Shown here: positions 53,596 through 63,400 of the stretch, piece after piece
Position numbering within the stretch: the stretch's first letter is position 1
Layout of the letters: each line of letters opens with the position of its first letter
DNA from: Streptomyces sp. RPA4-2
GTDB lineage: Bacteria; Actinomycetota; Actinomycetes; Streptomycetales; Streptomycetaceae
Assembly (NCBI RefSeq): GCF_012273515.2
Contig: NZ_CP050975.2
Coordinates: 7,688,001 to 7,752,000 of the forward strand
Length of the DNA: 64,000 bases
Reading direction: 5' to 3'
Position numbers and translations under genes: made by a program
Notes under the pieces: generated by a model
The model's database searches: none
Told to the model about the DNA's origin: nothing
Seen by the model: only the letters and a program-made list of their open reading frames with translations

Positions 53596-55671
53596 ATGGT
53601 TGATCGGGGAGCGAGCGCCCTGTCCCTCCCGGACGACTGGCCCGCCCACCCGGATCCGATCCTGGCGCTCAACCGCATGGGCAGCTTCGACTGGGACCTG
53701 GACAGCGGCCTGTTCCACATGGACGCCCAGGCCCACGAGATCTTCGACCTCCGCCCCGGTGAGTTCGACGGGTCCCCCGACGGCCTGTCGGTCCGGATGC
53801 CCCCGGCGGAGGGCATACGCCTCGACACCGTGGTGTCCCAGGCCATCAAGGACGGCAGTGAGAACTACGGCGCCTACTTCCGCGTCCGCCGCCGTGACGG
53901 CTCCCTGCGCTGGACACACACCCAGGGCTGCATCCGGCGCGACGAGACCGGCAGGCCCCGCCGGATCATCGGCATCGTGCGCGACGCCACCCAGGAACTG
54001 AGCGAGGGCGCGGCGCGCCACGAGCTCGCCGCCCAGGACGAGGCCCGCCGCCAGCAGACCAGCGTCGTGCAGATCACCACGGCGGCACTGGCCCACGCCC
54101 GTACCGTCCAGGACGTCATCGACATTCTCAAGGACACGCACGGCCTCACCCATCTCGGGGCGACGAGCATGGTCATGGGACTGGTCGAGGCCGGCCGCAT
54201 CCGGCTCGTCGCCGAGGGACCCGCGGGAAGTTTCGTACCCGGCACCCTGATCACCCGGATCGACGAGGAGTACCCGATGAGCGAGGTCGTGCGCACCCTC
54301 GCCCCGCGCTTCATCGAGTCGCCCGACGACTTCGCCGCGTCGTACCCGCTGCTGTGGCCGCACATCACCGACCTGGAGATCACCTCGGCCGCCTATCTGC
54401 CGCTGATCGCTCAGGCCCGTCCCATCGGTGCCCTCGGCCTCCTGTACAACGACCGGTACGGCTTCTCCGCCGAGGAGCGCAACGTCCTCGTCGCCCTCGG
54501 CAGCAGCATCGCGCAGAGCCTGCAGCGGGCCATGTTCTACGAGCAGGAGAAGGACCTCGCCGAGGGACTCCAGCAGGCCATGCTGCCGCGCTCCATCCCC
54601 AGCGTGCCCGGCGCCGACACCGCCGTCCGCTACCGTTCGGCCTCCCTCGGCCGGGACATCGGCGGCGACTGGTACGACCTGATCCCGCTGCCGGGCGGCC
54701 GAGTCGGCGCCGTCATCGGCGACGTCCAGGGCCACGACACGCACGCGGCGGCCGTCATGGGCCAGTTGCGCATCGTGCTGCGCGCCTACGCCGCCGAGGG
54801 ACACACCCCCGCCACCGTGATGGCCCGCGCCTCGGTCTTCCTGCACGAACTCGACACCGAACGCTTCGCGACCTGCCTGTACGCGGAGGCCGACCTGTCC
54901 ACCGGAGTCGTCCAGCTGGTGCGGGCCGGCCACATCGACCCGCTCGTCCGGCAGACCGACGGCACCTGCCGCCGGCTGTCCGTCGAAGGGGGCCTGCCGC
55001 TCGGTCTGTCCGCCCTCTTCGGACGCCTCGAATACCCGGTCGAGACGGTCGAACTCGACCCGGGCCAGACCCTGATGCTGTGCACCGACGGCCTCGTGGA
55101 GCAGCCCGGCGTCGATCTCGACGAGGGGATGCACACCCTCATGGAGCTGATCCGGTCGGGTCCGGAGGACGTACGCGATCTCGCCGACCGGCTCATCGAC
55201 GTCGCCGAGGAACGCGGCGGCGAGGACGACGTGGCCCTGCTGCTCCTGCGCCGCTGCGGCCCCGGCCCCCGGCAGTCCGGTGGCCGGCTCCAGCAGCGTG
55301 TCGCGCCCGGCGACTCCGAGGCCCTCACCGAGGCCCGGCACATGATCCGGGCGGCGGTCCGTGCCTGGGGGGCCGCGGAGCGCGCCGACGAGATCGAACT
55401 CGTCGCCGACGAACTGATCACCAACGCCCTCATGCACACCGAGGGCCCCGCGATCGTCACCCTGCGGGTCCTCAGCGGCCCCGACCGCAGGCTGCGCGTC
55501 GAGGTGGAGGACTCCTCCAGTGCCCTGCCGCGCCGCCGGGAGGCGGGCGAGTCTGGTGTCTCCGGCCGTGGTCTGCTGCTGGTCGACCGGCTCGCCGACG
55601 TCTGGGGCGTGGAGGCCCGGGGCGGCGGCAAGTGCGTGTGGTGCGAGTTCCTCGTCCCGGGACGGGACTGA
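53596..55671 (+). CDS. PAS-GAF-PP2C-HATPase regulator (SpoIIE/RsbU-type phosphatase with anti-sigma kinase domain)
   Basis: A 691-residue cytosolic signalling protein. Residues about 25-135 are PAS ('MGSFDWDLDSGLFHMDAQAH'). Residues 150-320 are GAF ('ILKDTHGLTHLGATSMVMGL'). Residues 325-545 are a PP2C-like phosphatase ('LGRDIGGDWYDLIPLPGGRV', 'VIGDVQGHD', 'GEDDVALLLL'). Residues about 565-690 are a HATPase of the RsbW/SpoIIAB type ('ELVADELITNALMHT', 'GRGLLLVDRLADVWG'). It probably tunes an anti-sigma/anti-anti-sigma switch in response to a signal at PAS or GAF. This architecture is abundant in Streptomyces. ATG at 53596 follows AAGGTGG. Confidence 0.93.
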   Translation: MVDRGASALSLPDDWPAHPDPILALNRMGSFDWDLDSGLFHMDAQAHEIFDLRPGEFDGSPDGLSVRMPPAEGIRLDTVVSQAIKDGSENYGAYFRVRRRDGSLRWTHTQGCIRRDETGRPRRIIGIVRDATQELSEGAARHELAAQDEARRQQTSVVQITTAALAHARTVQDVIDILKDTHGLTHLGATSMVMGLVEAGRIRLVAEGPAGSFVPGTLITRIDEEYPMSEVVRTLAPRFIESPDDFAASYPLLWPHITDLEITSAAYLPLIAQARPIGALGLLYNDRYGFSAEERNVLVALGSSIAQSLQRAMFYEQEKDLAEGLQQAMLPRSIPSVPGADTAVRYRSASLGRDIGGDWYDLIPLPGGRVGAVIGDVQGHDTHAAAVMGQLRIVLRAYAAEGHTPATVMARASVFLHELDTERFATCLYAEADLSTGVVQLVRAGHIDPLVRQTDGTCRRLSVEGGLPLGLSALFGRLEYPVETVELDPGQTLMLCTDGLVEQPGVDLDEGMHTLMELIRSGPEDVRDLADRLIDVAEERGGEDDVALLLLRRCGPGPRQSGGRLQQRVAPGDSEALTEARHMIRAAVRAWGAAERADEIELVADELITNALMHTEGPAIVTLRVLSGPDRRLRVEVEDSSSALPRRREAGESGVSGRGLLLVDRLADVWGVEARGGGKCVWCEFLVPGRD

Positions 55672-55751
55672 CCGACGGCGCGGCGCGGCCCGGAAGGGGC
55701 GTGGCCGGTGATCCGGATGGTGGTGTCGGTGCCGGGTGGCACTCTGGATGC

Positions 55752-56612
55752 ATGCCGGAACTGCCAGAGGTCGAAGCGCTCAAGGACTTCCTGGCCGACC
55801 ATCTCGTCGGCCGCGAGGTCGTGCGCGTGCTGCCCGTCGCGATCAGTGTCCTGAAGACCTACGACCCGCCCGTCACCGCCTTCGAGGGCCGCGAGGTCAC
55901 CGCGGTGCGCCGGCTGGGCAAGTTCCTCGACATCGAGGCCGACGGCCTGCACTTCGTGACGCACCTGGCCCGCGCGGGCTGGCTGCAGTGGCGGGACCCG
56001 TTGCCCGACGGCCCGCCCAGACCGGGCAAGGGCCCACTGGCGCTGCGCGTCGCCCTGGCGAACGGCGAGGGCTTCGACCTCACCGAGGCGGGCACCCAGA
56101 AGAGACTCGCCGTGCATGTGGTCCGGGACCCGCAGGAGATCTCCGGCGTGGCGCGCCTCGGCCCCGACCCGCTCGCCGCCGACTTCGACGAGGCACGGTT
56201 CGCGGGGCTGCTCGAGGGGGAGCGGCGCCGGCTCAAGGGCGCCCTGCGGGACCAGAGCCTGATCGCCGGCGTGGGGAACGCGTACAGCGACGAGATCCTG
56301 CACGCCGCCAGGATGTCCCCGTTCAAGCTCGCCTCCTCACTGACGCCCGAGGAGACAGGCCGGCTGTACGAGGCGCTGCGCGGGACGCTCACCGAGGCGG
56401 TGGAGCGCTCCCACGGGCTGGCCGCGGGTCGTCTCAAGAGGGAGAAGAAGAGCGGGCTGCGGGTGCACGGCAGGGCGGGCGAGCCCTGTCCGGTGTGCGG
56501 CGACACCATCCGTGAGGTCTCCTTCAGCGATTCCTCGCTGCAGTACTGCCCGACCTGTCAGACGGGAGGCAAGCCTCTGGCCGACCGGCGGATGTCCCGG
56601 CTGCTCAAATAG
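55752..56612 (+). CDS. Fpg/Nei-family DNA glycosylase
   Basis: A 286-residue base-excision repair enzyme. 'MPELPEVEALKDFLADHLVG' gives the catalytic Pro2 (as N-terminal amine after Met removal) and Glu3. 'LGKFLDIEADGLHFVTHLAR' is the beta-sandwich core, 'GALRDQSLIAGVGNAYSDEI' the helix-two-turn-helix, and the C-terminal zinc finger is 'CPVCGD' to 'CPTCQTGGK'. It removes oxidised bases and nicks the strand. Whether it is Fpg- or Nei-like in base preference is not settled; the zinc finger is intact. Confidence 0.93.
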   Translation: MPELPEVEALKDFLADHLVGREVVRVLPVAISVLKTYDPPVTAFEGREVTAVRRLGKFLDIEADGLHFVTHLARAGWLQWRDPLPDGPPRPGKGPLALRVALANGEGFDLTEAGTQKRLAVHVVRDPQEISGVARLGPDPLAADFDEARFAGLLEGERRRLKGALRDQSLIAGVGNAYSDEILHAARMSPFKLASSLTPEETGRLYEALRGTLTEAVERSHGLAAGRLKREKKSGLRVHGRAGEPCPVCGDTIREVSFSDSSLQYCPTCQTGGKPLADRRMSRLLK

Positions 56613-56619
56613 CTTCCGC

Positions 56620-57285
56620 TCAGGGGGACTTGACCGTCACCAGATGCTTGCCGTCCGCTGTGCGCACCTCGAACCGGCTGATGTCCGAGGACGGCATCGA
56701 GGCGCCGCCCTGCATGCTGGTGGACGCGCCGTCGTGCCCCGGCACCATCCAGCTCGTGACCGTCTGCTCCGAGCCGTCCTTGCCGACGGCGACGAGCTGA
56801 CAGGGCCGCGGGCCCCCGGAGTCCTTGACCTCGACGCCGACCTCGCTGCCCCAGACCCGGTCCTGGGTGGTGATCCGGGCCCAGACGCCGGTGTCCGCGT
56901 CGGTCGCGGCGGCCTGGTTGGACACGGAGCCGCCGGACGCCGAGTCGTGGGAGGTCACCATCGCGATCGTGGGGCCGCCCGCCGCGAAGACCACGGCGGC
57001 CGCCACCGCGTACAGCCAGCGCCTGCGGCCGGCCCGCCGGCGGGCCGCCACCTCGTCGAGCAGCGTGTCCAGCAGCCGCGGGCCGGGTGCCGCGAACGGG
57101 TGCACGGAGCGCGGTGTGGCCCGCCGGTACAGCATCATCTGCCGTGCGGCGGGTCGGAACTCACTCACGTGCGCCGCGCACTGGGGGCACTCCATGAGGT
57201 GATCCTCGAAGCGGAAGGCATCCGCCTCGTCCAGCACGCCGAGCGCGTAGGCGCCGACGTCACGATGCCGTTCCAGGGACCTCAT
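56620..57285 (-). CDS. Anti-sigma factor with zinc-binding HxxxCxxC domain
   Basis: A 221-residue membrane protein. The N-terminal anti-sigma domain 'ERHRDVGAYALGVLDEADAF' contains the zinc motif 'HLMECPQCAAHV'. One membrane helix follows near 95-115 ('WLYAVAAAVVFAAGGPTIAM'), then an extracytoplasmic domain of ~100 residues. It should hold the ECF sigma factor encoded at 58358-58897 inactive until a wall or redox signal. ATG at 57285 starts the family-typical sequence, although the GAGGA site is 13 nt away. The gene for an unknown protein lies between the pair, an unusual separation. Confidence 0.85.
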   Translation of the reverse strand: MRSLERHRDVGAYALGVLDEADAFRFEDHLMECPQCAAHVSEFRPAARQMMLYRRATPRSVHPFAAPGPRLLDTLLDEVAARRRAGRRRWLYAVAAAVVFAAGGPTIAMVTSHDSASGGSVSNQAAATDADTGVWARITTQDRVWGSEVGVEVKDSGGPRPCQLVAVGKDGSEQTVTSWMVPGHDGASTSMQGGASMPSSDISRFEVRTADGKHLVTVKSP

Positions 57286-57707
57286 ACCGAATACCGAATC
57301 CTCGTGGCGATCGAGCGGGGTGGGGGTGGTGTTGCTGTTGCCCACCGGTACGGACCAGACCGCCGAATCACTCAAGCCCGTCCGGAATCGCGGCGAAGAC
57401 GTTCGGAGCGAGCGCGCCCGCGGATTGGTGCGTGCCCGGAAAAGTTGCCCGGGACGCGTCCGCGGGACGGCCGCCCGGAGGTCGCTGGGAGTCTGTCGCA
57501 GGACGAAAGGCCTGTTCGGCAAGAGGGAAGGACTGTTCGAAGGGTGCGGACGGAGGATCGAAGGGCGCGGTCGGAAAGGGAGGGATCCGGTCGGACGAGG
57601 ATCGAAAAGTGCGGTCGGTCGGCAGGGCGGAAGGGCGGCAGGGCGATGGCCGATCGGAGGAGGATCGGAGGTTCGGAGGGCGCGGTCAGAAGGGCGGTCA
57701 GAAGAAG
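57286..57707. other. Purine-rich low-complexity spacer
   Basis: About 420 bp without a gene. From about 57480 to 57715 the + strand is strongly G/A-rich, with many GGTCGGA, GGGCGG and GGATCGGAGG near-repeats. It lies upstream of the anti-sigma gene and could form G-rich structures in DNA or the transcript. A long open frame crossing it on the minus strand is low-complexity Pro/Arg and not a credible protein. Confidence 0.5.
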
Positions 57708-58223
57708 TCAGAAGAGATGGATCGCCAGGTGTCCGAGTGGCAGGCCCAGCTGCCAGGCCGGTGTCCACACCTTGGGGCCGTCGTCCTCGCCCGGGACCGG
57801 CCCCCCGCCGGGTACGGCGTCCAGGTCGGGGGCGAGCAGTTCGGTCTCCTCCAGCCAGCGCCAGGCCGCCGTGGCCAGCTCCAGGTCCGGGGCCGGCCCC
57901 CCGCGGTCGGCCGCCTCGGCCGCGAGGCGGGCCATGTGCTCGCGCACCCAGTCCTGCCACGGCTGGTCGTAGGCGGTCAGCGAGAGCCAGGTCTCCAGTT
58001 GCGAGACGACCCGGATGCCCGAGAGCTCACCGTCGCTGTCGGAGAGAAAGATGGTCAGTGCCAGGGCGTCGCGCCCGGCGCGGAACTCGAAGGACGTGGG
58101 CGGCATCAGGTCGCCGGTCCGCAACAACTCGTCGGCGATGTACTCGGCGTACAACCACGCCATGGGGACGGTGAGTTCCCCACCGCCGGTGCCGTCCGTG
58201 CTCTCTTGACCTCTGTGCAGCAT
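57708..58223 (-). CDS. Hypothetical protein between sigma and anti-sigma genes
   Basis: A 171-residue soluble acidic protein that I do not recognise. It starts at ATG 58223 with an AGGAAGG site; a longer reading to 58295 has only Arg-rich extra residues. It contains several Trp-rich helical stretches ('SLTAYDQPWQDWVREHMARL', 'LELATAAWRWLEETELL') and 'FRAGRDALALTIFLSDSDGE'. There is no signal or metal motif. It sits on the same strand between the ECF sigma gene and its presumed anti-sigma factor, so it may be part of that regulatory unit. Confidence 0.75.
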   Translation of the reverse strand: MLHRGQESTDGTGGGELTVPMAWLYAEYIADELLRTGDLMPPTSFEFRAGRDALALTIFLSDSDGELSGIRVVSQLETWLSLTAYDQPWQDWVREHMARLAAEAADRGGPAPDLELATAAWRWLEETELLAPDLDAVPGGGPVPGEDDGPKVWTPAWQLGLPLGHLAIHLF

Positions 58224-58357
58224 CCCTTCCTGCCTTCCTCCGGTGCGTGCGCGTCGCCCGACCCGGGCTCTCGGTCGGAACACGGATGAGGACAAGCGGA
58301 ATACTCAACCATGGTCCTTGGCAGGCGCTTTACGGAGGCTTGACCCGGCGCTCGGTT

Positions 58358-58897
58358 TCACCGCAGGTCGGCCGCGTATCCCGGAAGGACCCGGCGCAGG
58401 GCCCGCAACGCGTAGTAGGCCCGCGACTTCACGGTACCGGGCGGAATTCCGAGCGCGGCGGCGGCCTCCGCCACACTCGCCCCCTGGAAGTACACCTGCA
58501 CCAGGACTTCACGGTGCTCGGGAGTGAGAGTCTTCACAGCCTCCCGCACATCGAGCGTCGCCGCCGACCTTTCGGCGTGATCCGCGCACACCCGCGCGTT
58601 GTCCAGCACCGCGTCACCCACCTCGGGGGGCCGCGCCTGACGGGCCCGCCGCGCGTCGATCGCGAGCCGTCGTCCCACGGTGAGCAGCCAGGGGCGTACG
58701 GAGGCGAAGTCGTCGGCGCGCAACGCCTCGGGGTGCTGCCAGGCCCGTACGAACGTCTCCTGCAGCAGATCCTCGGCGCGCTGCCGGTCGCCGTCGGACA
58801 GGCGCAGCAGCAGGGCGAAGAGGGGCCGTCCGTGCTCGCGCTGCAGCGCGGCCAGCTCGTGCTCGGCGGTCGTCTTGGTGGTGGTTCCGGCCGTCAT
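58358..58897 (-). CDS. ECF RNA polymerase sigma factor
   Basis: A 179-residue sigma-70 group IV factor. Region 2 is 'SDGDRQRAEDLLQETFVRAW', with 'FASVRPWLLTVGRRLAIDAR' after it. Region 4 is 'TPEHREVLVQVYFQGASVAE' then 'LGIPPGTVKSRAYYALRALR', the -35-binding helix-turn-helix. It would direct a small stress regulon under control of the anti-sigma factor at 56620-57285. ATG at 58897 is taken because the conserved helix begins soon after; the frame is open further upstream without sigma features. Confidence 0.93.
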   Translation of the reverse strand: MTAGTTTKTTAEHELAALQREHGRPLFALLLRLSDGDRQRAEDLLQETFVRAWQHPEALRADDFASVRPWLLTVGRRLAIDARRARQARPPEVGDAVLDNARVCADHAERSAATLDVREAVKTLTPEHREVLVQVYFQGASVAEAAAALGIPPGTVKSRAYYALRALRRVLPGYAADLR

Positions 58898-59181
58898 GGC
58901 CTGTATGCCAGCGGCTGGCGACCCGCTCGGACAGGGGCGGGGCACGGGTCTGCGGTGGGCGGTCGATGCAGTCGGTGAACGGCACGGTGAACGGTTCAGC
59001 GGGCCCCGCGCGCCCGCGGCCCGGCGCGCGCCCCTCCCGCCAACGAGCGCGTCGGCGGGGGACGGACGGGCCCACGGCCTCGGGACTCCTCGGCTCCCGG
59101 GCCTCCTCCGGTCGAAGGGCACCGCCTCCGGATGAGGGCGAGAACCGGTGAGGGCCGGTGACGGGCACACGGCCCCGGCCG

Positions 59182-59646
59182 CTACGGGACGACCGTGACC
59201 GGCCAGCGCCCCGCCTTCACCAGCCGGATCGCCACCGAACCGACGATGCGGTGCCCCGCCTGCTCGGAGGCGCCGACCACCACGGCGTCCGCCGTGAGTT
59301 CGTCCGCCGCCTTCACCAGGCCGTTGTACGGGTCGCCGCGGAAGGTGTGGAACTCCCAGCGCACCGCGTATATGCCCTTGAGCCGTCCGGCGGCCTCACG
59401 GATCTGCGCGATGAGGTCCTCCGCGATCCGGTCCGTCGTCTCCGCGACCGGCGCCCCGAAGGCCGCCCCCGCGGCCATGACCGGCTGGATGTAGACGACG
59501 GCGAGCAGCGCGTTCTGCCGCCTGGCCAGGCCGCTCGCGTACGCCGCGGCGCGCAGCGAGGAGTCGGAGCCGTCCACGCCGACGACGATGACCTTGGGGC
59601 CGTCCGTGCCGCGCTCGAACTGGTGCGAGGGTTGCTGTTCCGCCAC
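59182..59646 (-). CDS. Universal stress protein (UspA family)
   Basis: A ~154-residue single Usp domain: '[20 protein letters not shown]' (first strand, Asp in the ATP site) and '[20 protein letters not shown]' at the other end. The family Gly spacing for ATP binding is altered here (G-x5-G-x4-G-S rather than G-x2-G-x9-G), so it may not bind ATP. Start uncertain: GTG at 59646 or GTG at 59685, neither with a strong ribosome site. It stands alone between the sigma factor and LysX. Confidence 0.85.
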   Translation of the reverse strand: MAEQQPSHQFERGTDGPKVIVVGVDGSDSSLRAAAYASGLARRQNALLAVVYIQPVMAAGAAFGAPVAETTDRIAEDLIAQIREAAGRLKGIYAVRWEFHTFRGDPYNGLVKAADELTADAVVVGASEQAGHRIVGSVAIRLVKAGRWPVTVVP

Positions 59647-60016
59647 ACCGCTGAGGCTATCGGTAGCCGCAGGTCCGGGAGGCACGTGGGGCGTGTGGAT
59701 ACCAGGGGGACGGCGTGTCGGCCGTACCTGCGCGAGGGGACGGTGTGCCGCCGGTGCCGCGCCGACGGCCGGACGACGTCCGGTCCGGACCGGCGTACCA
59801 GGTGATCACCGGACGAAGCACCCGGGCCGGCGCAGGGGGAGTGTCCTCCGGCCGACTGGCGGGGGCGTACGCCCGAGGTCGCTCCGGCACATGACCGGGT
59901 GCGCGCGACCGGGCACCACGGGGCGTACGCCAGGGGTGGCGCCCGCGCGCGGCACGCTACCGGGCACCGGGTCGCTCGACGGGCGGGGCCGCCCGGCTCT
60001 TCCTAGAGTCGGAACC
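59647..60016. other. Leader region upstream of lysX
   Basis: About 370 bp without a gene. It holds two GGCGTACGCC-like palindromes (near 59867 and 59923) and a GC hairpin GGCGGGGCCGCC near 59979. Promoters for lysX and the divergent stress gene should lie here. Confidence 0.4.
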
Positions 60017-63000
60017 ATGAGTGCCACCGTCGAGGCCCGCGGACCGAAGGGCGCCAAAGGCCCCGTACGGCCGTCCCGGGACGGGTTCCTCAGCAAGGTG
60101 CCCGAGGGCTATGGCGCCTTCTTCGGAGCCCTCTGCGCGCTCTGCGTCGTGCTGGCCTTCATCGAGCCCCTGCGCCGCCTGCTGCGCCCCGTGGTGGACT
60201 TCCTCGACCGGCTGATCGTCCCGGTCAGCGCGAACCTCGCCTACGCGGCCTTCCTCTTCCTGCTCGCCGCCGCGACCGCCGCCCGCAAGAAGGTCGCCTG
60301 GTGGCTGGTCGTCGTCTACCTCGGCCTGCTGGTCCTGTCCGGCGTCGTCGGCCTCTCGATGGGCCTGTACGCCGAGTCGCTGCCGTCCTTCGTCGTCTGC
60401 GGAACCGCCCTGGTGCTCCTGGTGGTGGCGCGCCGCGAGTTCTACGCCGACTCCCGGCGCGGCGCCGTGTGGCGGGCCCTGGCCGTCCTGGTCGCCGGGC
60501 TCGTCGTGGCGATCCTGCTCGGCTGGGGCCTGGTCGAGCTGTTTCCCGGCACCCTGCCGCGCGGCGACCGGCTGACGTGGGCGGCCGGCCGGGTGTGCGG
60601 CGGACTCGTCTCCGCCGACTCGTTCGGCGGACGCCCACCCCACCAGGTCTACTTCTTCCTCGGCCTCTTCGGCGCCGTCGCCCTGCTGAACGCCGCCACC
60701 ACGCTCTTCCGCTCCCAACGGCTGGAGGCGGCCCTGCACGGCGACGAGGAGGCCCGCATCCGCTCGCTGCTGCGGGCCTACGGCGCGGGCGACTCCCTCG
60801 GCTACTTCGCCACCCGCCGGGACAAGGCCGTCGTCTTCTCGCCCAGCGGCAAGGCCGCCGTCACCTACCGCGTCGAGGCCGGGGTCTGCCTCGCCAGCGG
60901 CGACCCGGTCGGCGACCGCGAGGCCTGGCCGCACGCCATCGACGCCTGGCTGGACCTGGCCCGCCGCTACGCCTGGGTGCCCGCCGTCATGGGCGCCTCC
61001 GAGGACGGCGCCAAGGCCTTCGTGCGGGCCGGCCTCGGAGCACTCGAACTCGGTGACGAGGCGATCCTGCACGTCGCCGACTTCGACCTGGACGGCCGCG
61101 ACATGCGCGTCACCCGCCAGGCCGTCAACCGGGTACGCCGCACCGGGGCCACCTGCCGGGTACGTCGCCACTCCACCCTGACCGACGAGGAGATGGAGGA
61201 AGTCGTCGACCGGGCCGACGCCTGGCGCGACACCGAGACGGAGCGGGGCTTCTCCATGGCCCTGGACCGGCTCGGTGACCCCGCGGACGGAGACTGTCTC
61301 CTCGTCGAGGCCATGGACGCCGACGGCAGGCTCCTGGCACTGCTCTCCTTCGTGCCCTGGGGCGACGACGGCGTCTCGCTGGACCTGATGCGCCGTGACC
61401 GCGAAGCCCCCAACGGCGTCATGGAGTACATGGTCGCCGAGATGTGCGCGGTGGCCGGGAAGTTCGGCGTACGCCGTGTCTCCCTCAACTTCGCGGTGTT
61501 CCGGTCGGTCTTCGAGGAGGGCGCCCGGATCGGCGCCGGACCGGTGCTGCGGCTCTGGCGCAAGCTGCTGCTGTTCTTCTCCCGGTGGTGGCAGCTGGAG
61601 GCCCTGTACCGGTCCAACGCCAAGTACCACCCCGAGTGGTACCCCCGCTTCCTCTGCTACGGAGACGCGGGCTCCCTCGCCCGTATCGGCATGGCGTCCG
61701 GCATCGCCGAGGGCTTCGTCTCCGTGCCGTCGCTGCGCAAACTGTGGGGCAAGGGACGCACGAAGGCCCGGACCGCCCCCGTGCTCCCCGAGGGCCTGCC
61801 CGCACCGTCGGCCCCCGGCCCCGGCGGACAGGAGCCGGCCGGAGCCCCCGATCCGACAGCGGGCCTGCCCGAGCAGGTCCGCGTCCGGCATCGCACGCTC
61901 GAACGGCTCCGCGCCGCCGGCACCGACCCGTACCCGGTCGGCATCGCGGCACGCACCCACACCCTCGCCGAGGTGCGCGCGGGACAGGAGGTGACCGTCG
62001 CCGGACGGGTCGTCCTCGTACGTGACTTCGGCGGCCTGGTCTTCGCCGTACTGCGCGACTGGTCCGGCGACCTGCAGATCGCCCTCACCCGCTCCCGGTC
62101 GGGCCCCGCCCTCGACCGGTTCCGCACGGACGTCGACATCGGCGACCACCTCACCGCAGACGGCGTCTCCGGTGCCAGCGACAGCGGCACCCTCACCGTC
62201 TTCGTGACCGACTGGCAGCTCACCGGCAAGTGCCTGCGCCCACTGCCCGACAAGCACCGGGGCCTGACCGATCCCGAGGCGAAGGTGCGCCGCCGCCATG
62301 TCGACCTGGTGTCGAGCCCCGAGGCACGTCAGGTCGTCCGGGTCCGCTCCACCGCCGTGCAGGCGCTGCGCCAGGGGCTGTTGGACCGCGGCTACCTGGA
62401 GGTCGAGACGCCGATGCTCCAGCAGATCCACGGCGGCGCCAACGCCCGCCCCTTCACGACCCACATCAACGCCTACGACCTGGACCTCTATCTGCGCATC
62501 GCCCCCGAGCTGTACCTCAAGCGGCTGTGCGTCGGCGGCCTGGAGAAGGTCTTCGAGATGGGCCGCACCTTCCGCAACGAGGGCGTCTCCCACAAGCACA
62601 ACCCCGAGTTCACCATGCTGGAGGCCTACCAGGCGTTCGCCGACTACGACGTCATGCTCGACCTCGCCCGCGAACTGATCCAGGGCGCGGCGACCGCCGC
62701 CTTCGGGACACCCGTCGCCCGCAGGGACGGCACCGAGTACGACATCTCCGGCCCGTGGCCCGTCAGAACGGTGTACGGCGCCCTCTCCGAGGCACTCGGG
62801 GAGGAGGTCGACGCCGGCACCCCGCCGGAGGCGCTGCATGGACTGTGCGACCGCGCGGGAGTGCCGTACCGGGCGGACGACGGCCGCGGCGACGTCGTAC
62901 TGGAGATGTACGAACGTCTGGTGGAGGCGAAGACCCGACTGCCCACGTTCTACAAGGACTTCCCGACCGACGTCTCGCCGCTCACCCGGCAGCACCGCAC

Positions 63001-63295
63001 CGACCCACGCCTCGCCGAACGCTGGGACCTGGTCGCCTTCGGTACCGAACTGGGCACGGCATACTCCGAGTTGACCGATCCGGTGGAGCAGCGCCGACGG
63101 CTGACCGCGCAGTCGCTGCTGGCGGCCGGGGGCGATCCCGAGGCGATGGAACTCGACGAGGACTTCCTCGACGCGCTCGAATACGCCATGCCGCCCACCG
63201 GCGGGCTCGGCATCGGCGTCGACCGGACGGTCATGTTCCTCACCGGTCTGACGATCCGTGAGACGCTGCCCTTCCCCCTGGTGCGTCGTCGCTGA
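60017..63295 (+). CDS. lysX: LysX: lysyl-phosphatidylglycerol synthase fused to lysyl-tRNA synthetase
   Basis: A 1092-residue bifunctional membrane protein. Residues about 25-235 hold around seven membrane helices ('[20 protein letters not shown]'). Residues ~245-590 are the MprF-type aminoacyl-transfer domain ('[20 protein letters not shown]', '[18 protein letters not shown]'). Residues ~617-1092 are a class II LysRS with OB-fold ('[20 protein letters not shown]'), motif 2 '[20 protein letters not shown]' and motif 3 '[15 protein letters not shown]'. It charges tRNA-Lys and transfers lysine to phosphatidylglycerol, giving cationic lipid that lowers sensitivity to cationic peptides. ATG at 60017 starts the family N-terminus, though the ribosome site is weak (GTCGGAA). 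Confidence 0.95.
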   Translation: MSATVEARGPKGAKGPVRPSRDGFLSKVPEGYGAFFGALCALCVVLAFIEPLRRLLRPVVDFLDRLIVPVSANLAYAAFLFLLAAATAARKKVAWWLVVVYLGLLVLSGVVGLSMGLYAESLPSFVVCGTALVLLVVARREFYADSRRGAVWRALAVLVAGLVVAILLGWGLVELFPGTLPRGDRLTWAAGRVCGGLVSADSFGGRPPHQVYFFLGLFGAVALLNAATTLFRSQRLEAALHGDEEARIRSLLRAYGAGDSLGYFATRRDKAVVFSPSGKAAVTYRVEAGVCLASGDPVGDREAWPHAIDAWLDLARRYAWVPAVMGASEDGAKAFVRAGLGALELGDEAILHVADFDLDGRDMRVTRQAVNRVRRTGATCRVRRHSTLTDEEMEEVVDRADAWRDTETERGFSMALDRLGDPADGDCLLVEAMDADGRLLALLSFVPWGDDGVSLDLMRRDREAPNGVMEYMVAEMCAVAGKFGVRRVSLNFAVFRSVFEEGARIGAGPVLRLWRKLLLFFSRWWQLEALYRSNAKYHPEWYPRFLCYGDAGSLARIGMASGIAEGFVSVPSLRKLWGKGRTKARTAPVLPEGLPAPSAPGPGGQEPAGAPDPTAGLPEQVRVRHRTLERLRAAGTDPYPVGIAARTHTLAEVRAGQEVTVAGRVVLVRDFGGLVFAVLRDWSGDLQIALTRSRSGPALDRFRTDVDIGDHLTADGVSGASDSGTLTVFVTDWQLTGKCLRPLPDKHRGLTDPEAKVRRRHVDLVSSPEARQVVRVRSTAVQALRQGLLDRGYLEVETPMLQQIHGGANARPFTTHINAYDLDLYLRIAPELYLKRLCVGGLEKVFEMGRTFRNEGVSHKHNPEFTMLEAYQAFADYDVMLDLARELIQGAATAAFGTPVARRDGTEYDISGPWPVRTVYGALSEALGEEVDAGTPPEALHGLCDRAGVPYRADDGRGDVVLEMYERLVEAKTRLPTFYKDFPTDVSPLTRQHRTDPRLAERWDLVAFGTELGTAYSELTDPVEQRRRLTAQSLLAAGGDPEAMELDEDFLDALEYAMPPTGGLGIGVDRTVMFLTGLTIRETLPFPLVRRR

Positions 63296-63300
63296 TCGCT

Positions 63301-63400
63301 CAACTGGTCCCATCGGGTGCTTTCCCGGGGCCGCACCGGTGTTTCTCAGCCGCGTCGCCCGTCCGTTGGGCGACTGATGGGTCATGGAAAGGACCAGTTG
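63301..63400. repeat. Separated 10-bp inverted repeat around the lysX terminator
   Basis: CAACTGGTCC (63301-63310) is perfectly complementary to GGACCAGTTG (63391-63400) and encloses the hairpin. The right arm covers the end of the ribosome site and the TTG start of the next gene. In RNA it could sequester that start. Confidence 0.5.
63354..63374 (+). terminator. Hairpin terminator after lysX
   Basis: GTCGCCC (63354-63360) pairs with GGGCGAC (63368-63374) around a 7-base loop. It lies 58 bp after the lysX stop and before the next gene. There is no T-tract, as is usual here. Confidence 0.55.

Noticed and set aside
57286..57960. Extended N-terminus for the anti-sigma factor on the minus strand
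   Set aside because: The extra sequence is Pro/Arg low-complexity translated from a purine-rich tract; the family begins at 'MRSLERHRDVGAYALG'.
59957..63385. A 1142-codon open frame on the minus strand opposite lysX
   Set aside because: Antisense shadow of lysX; no ribosome site or recognisable domain.
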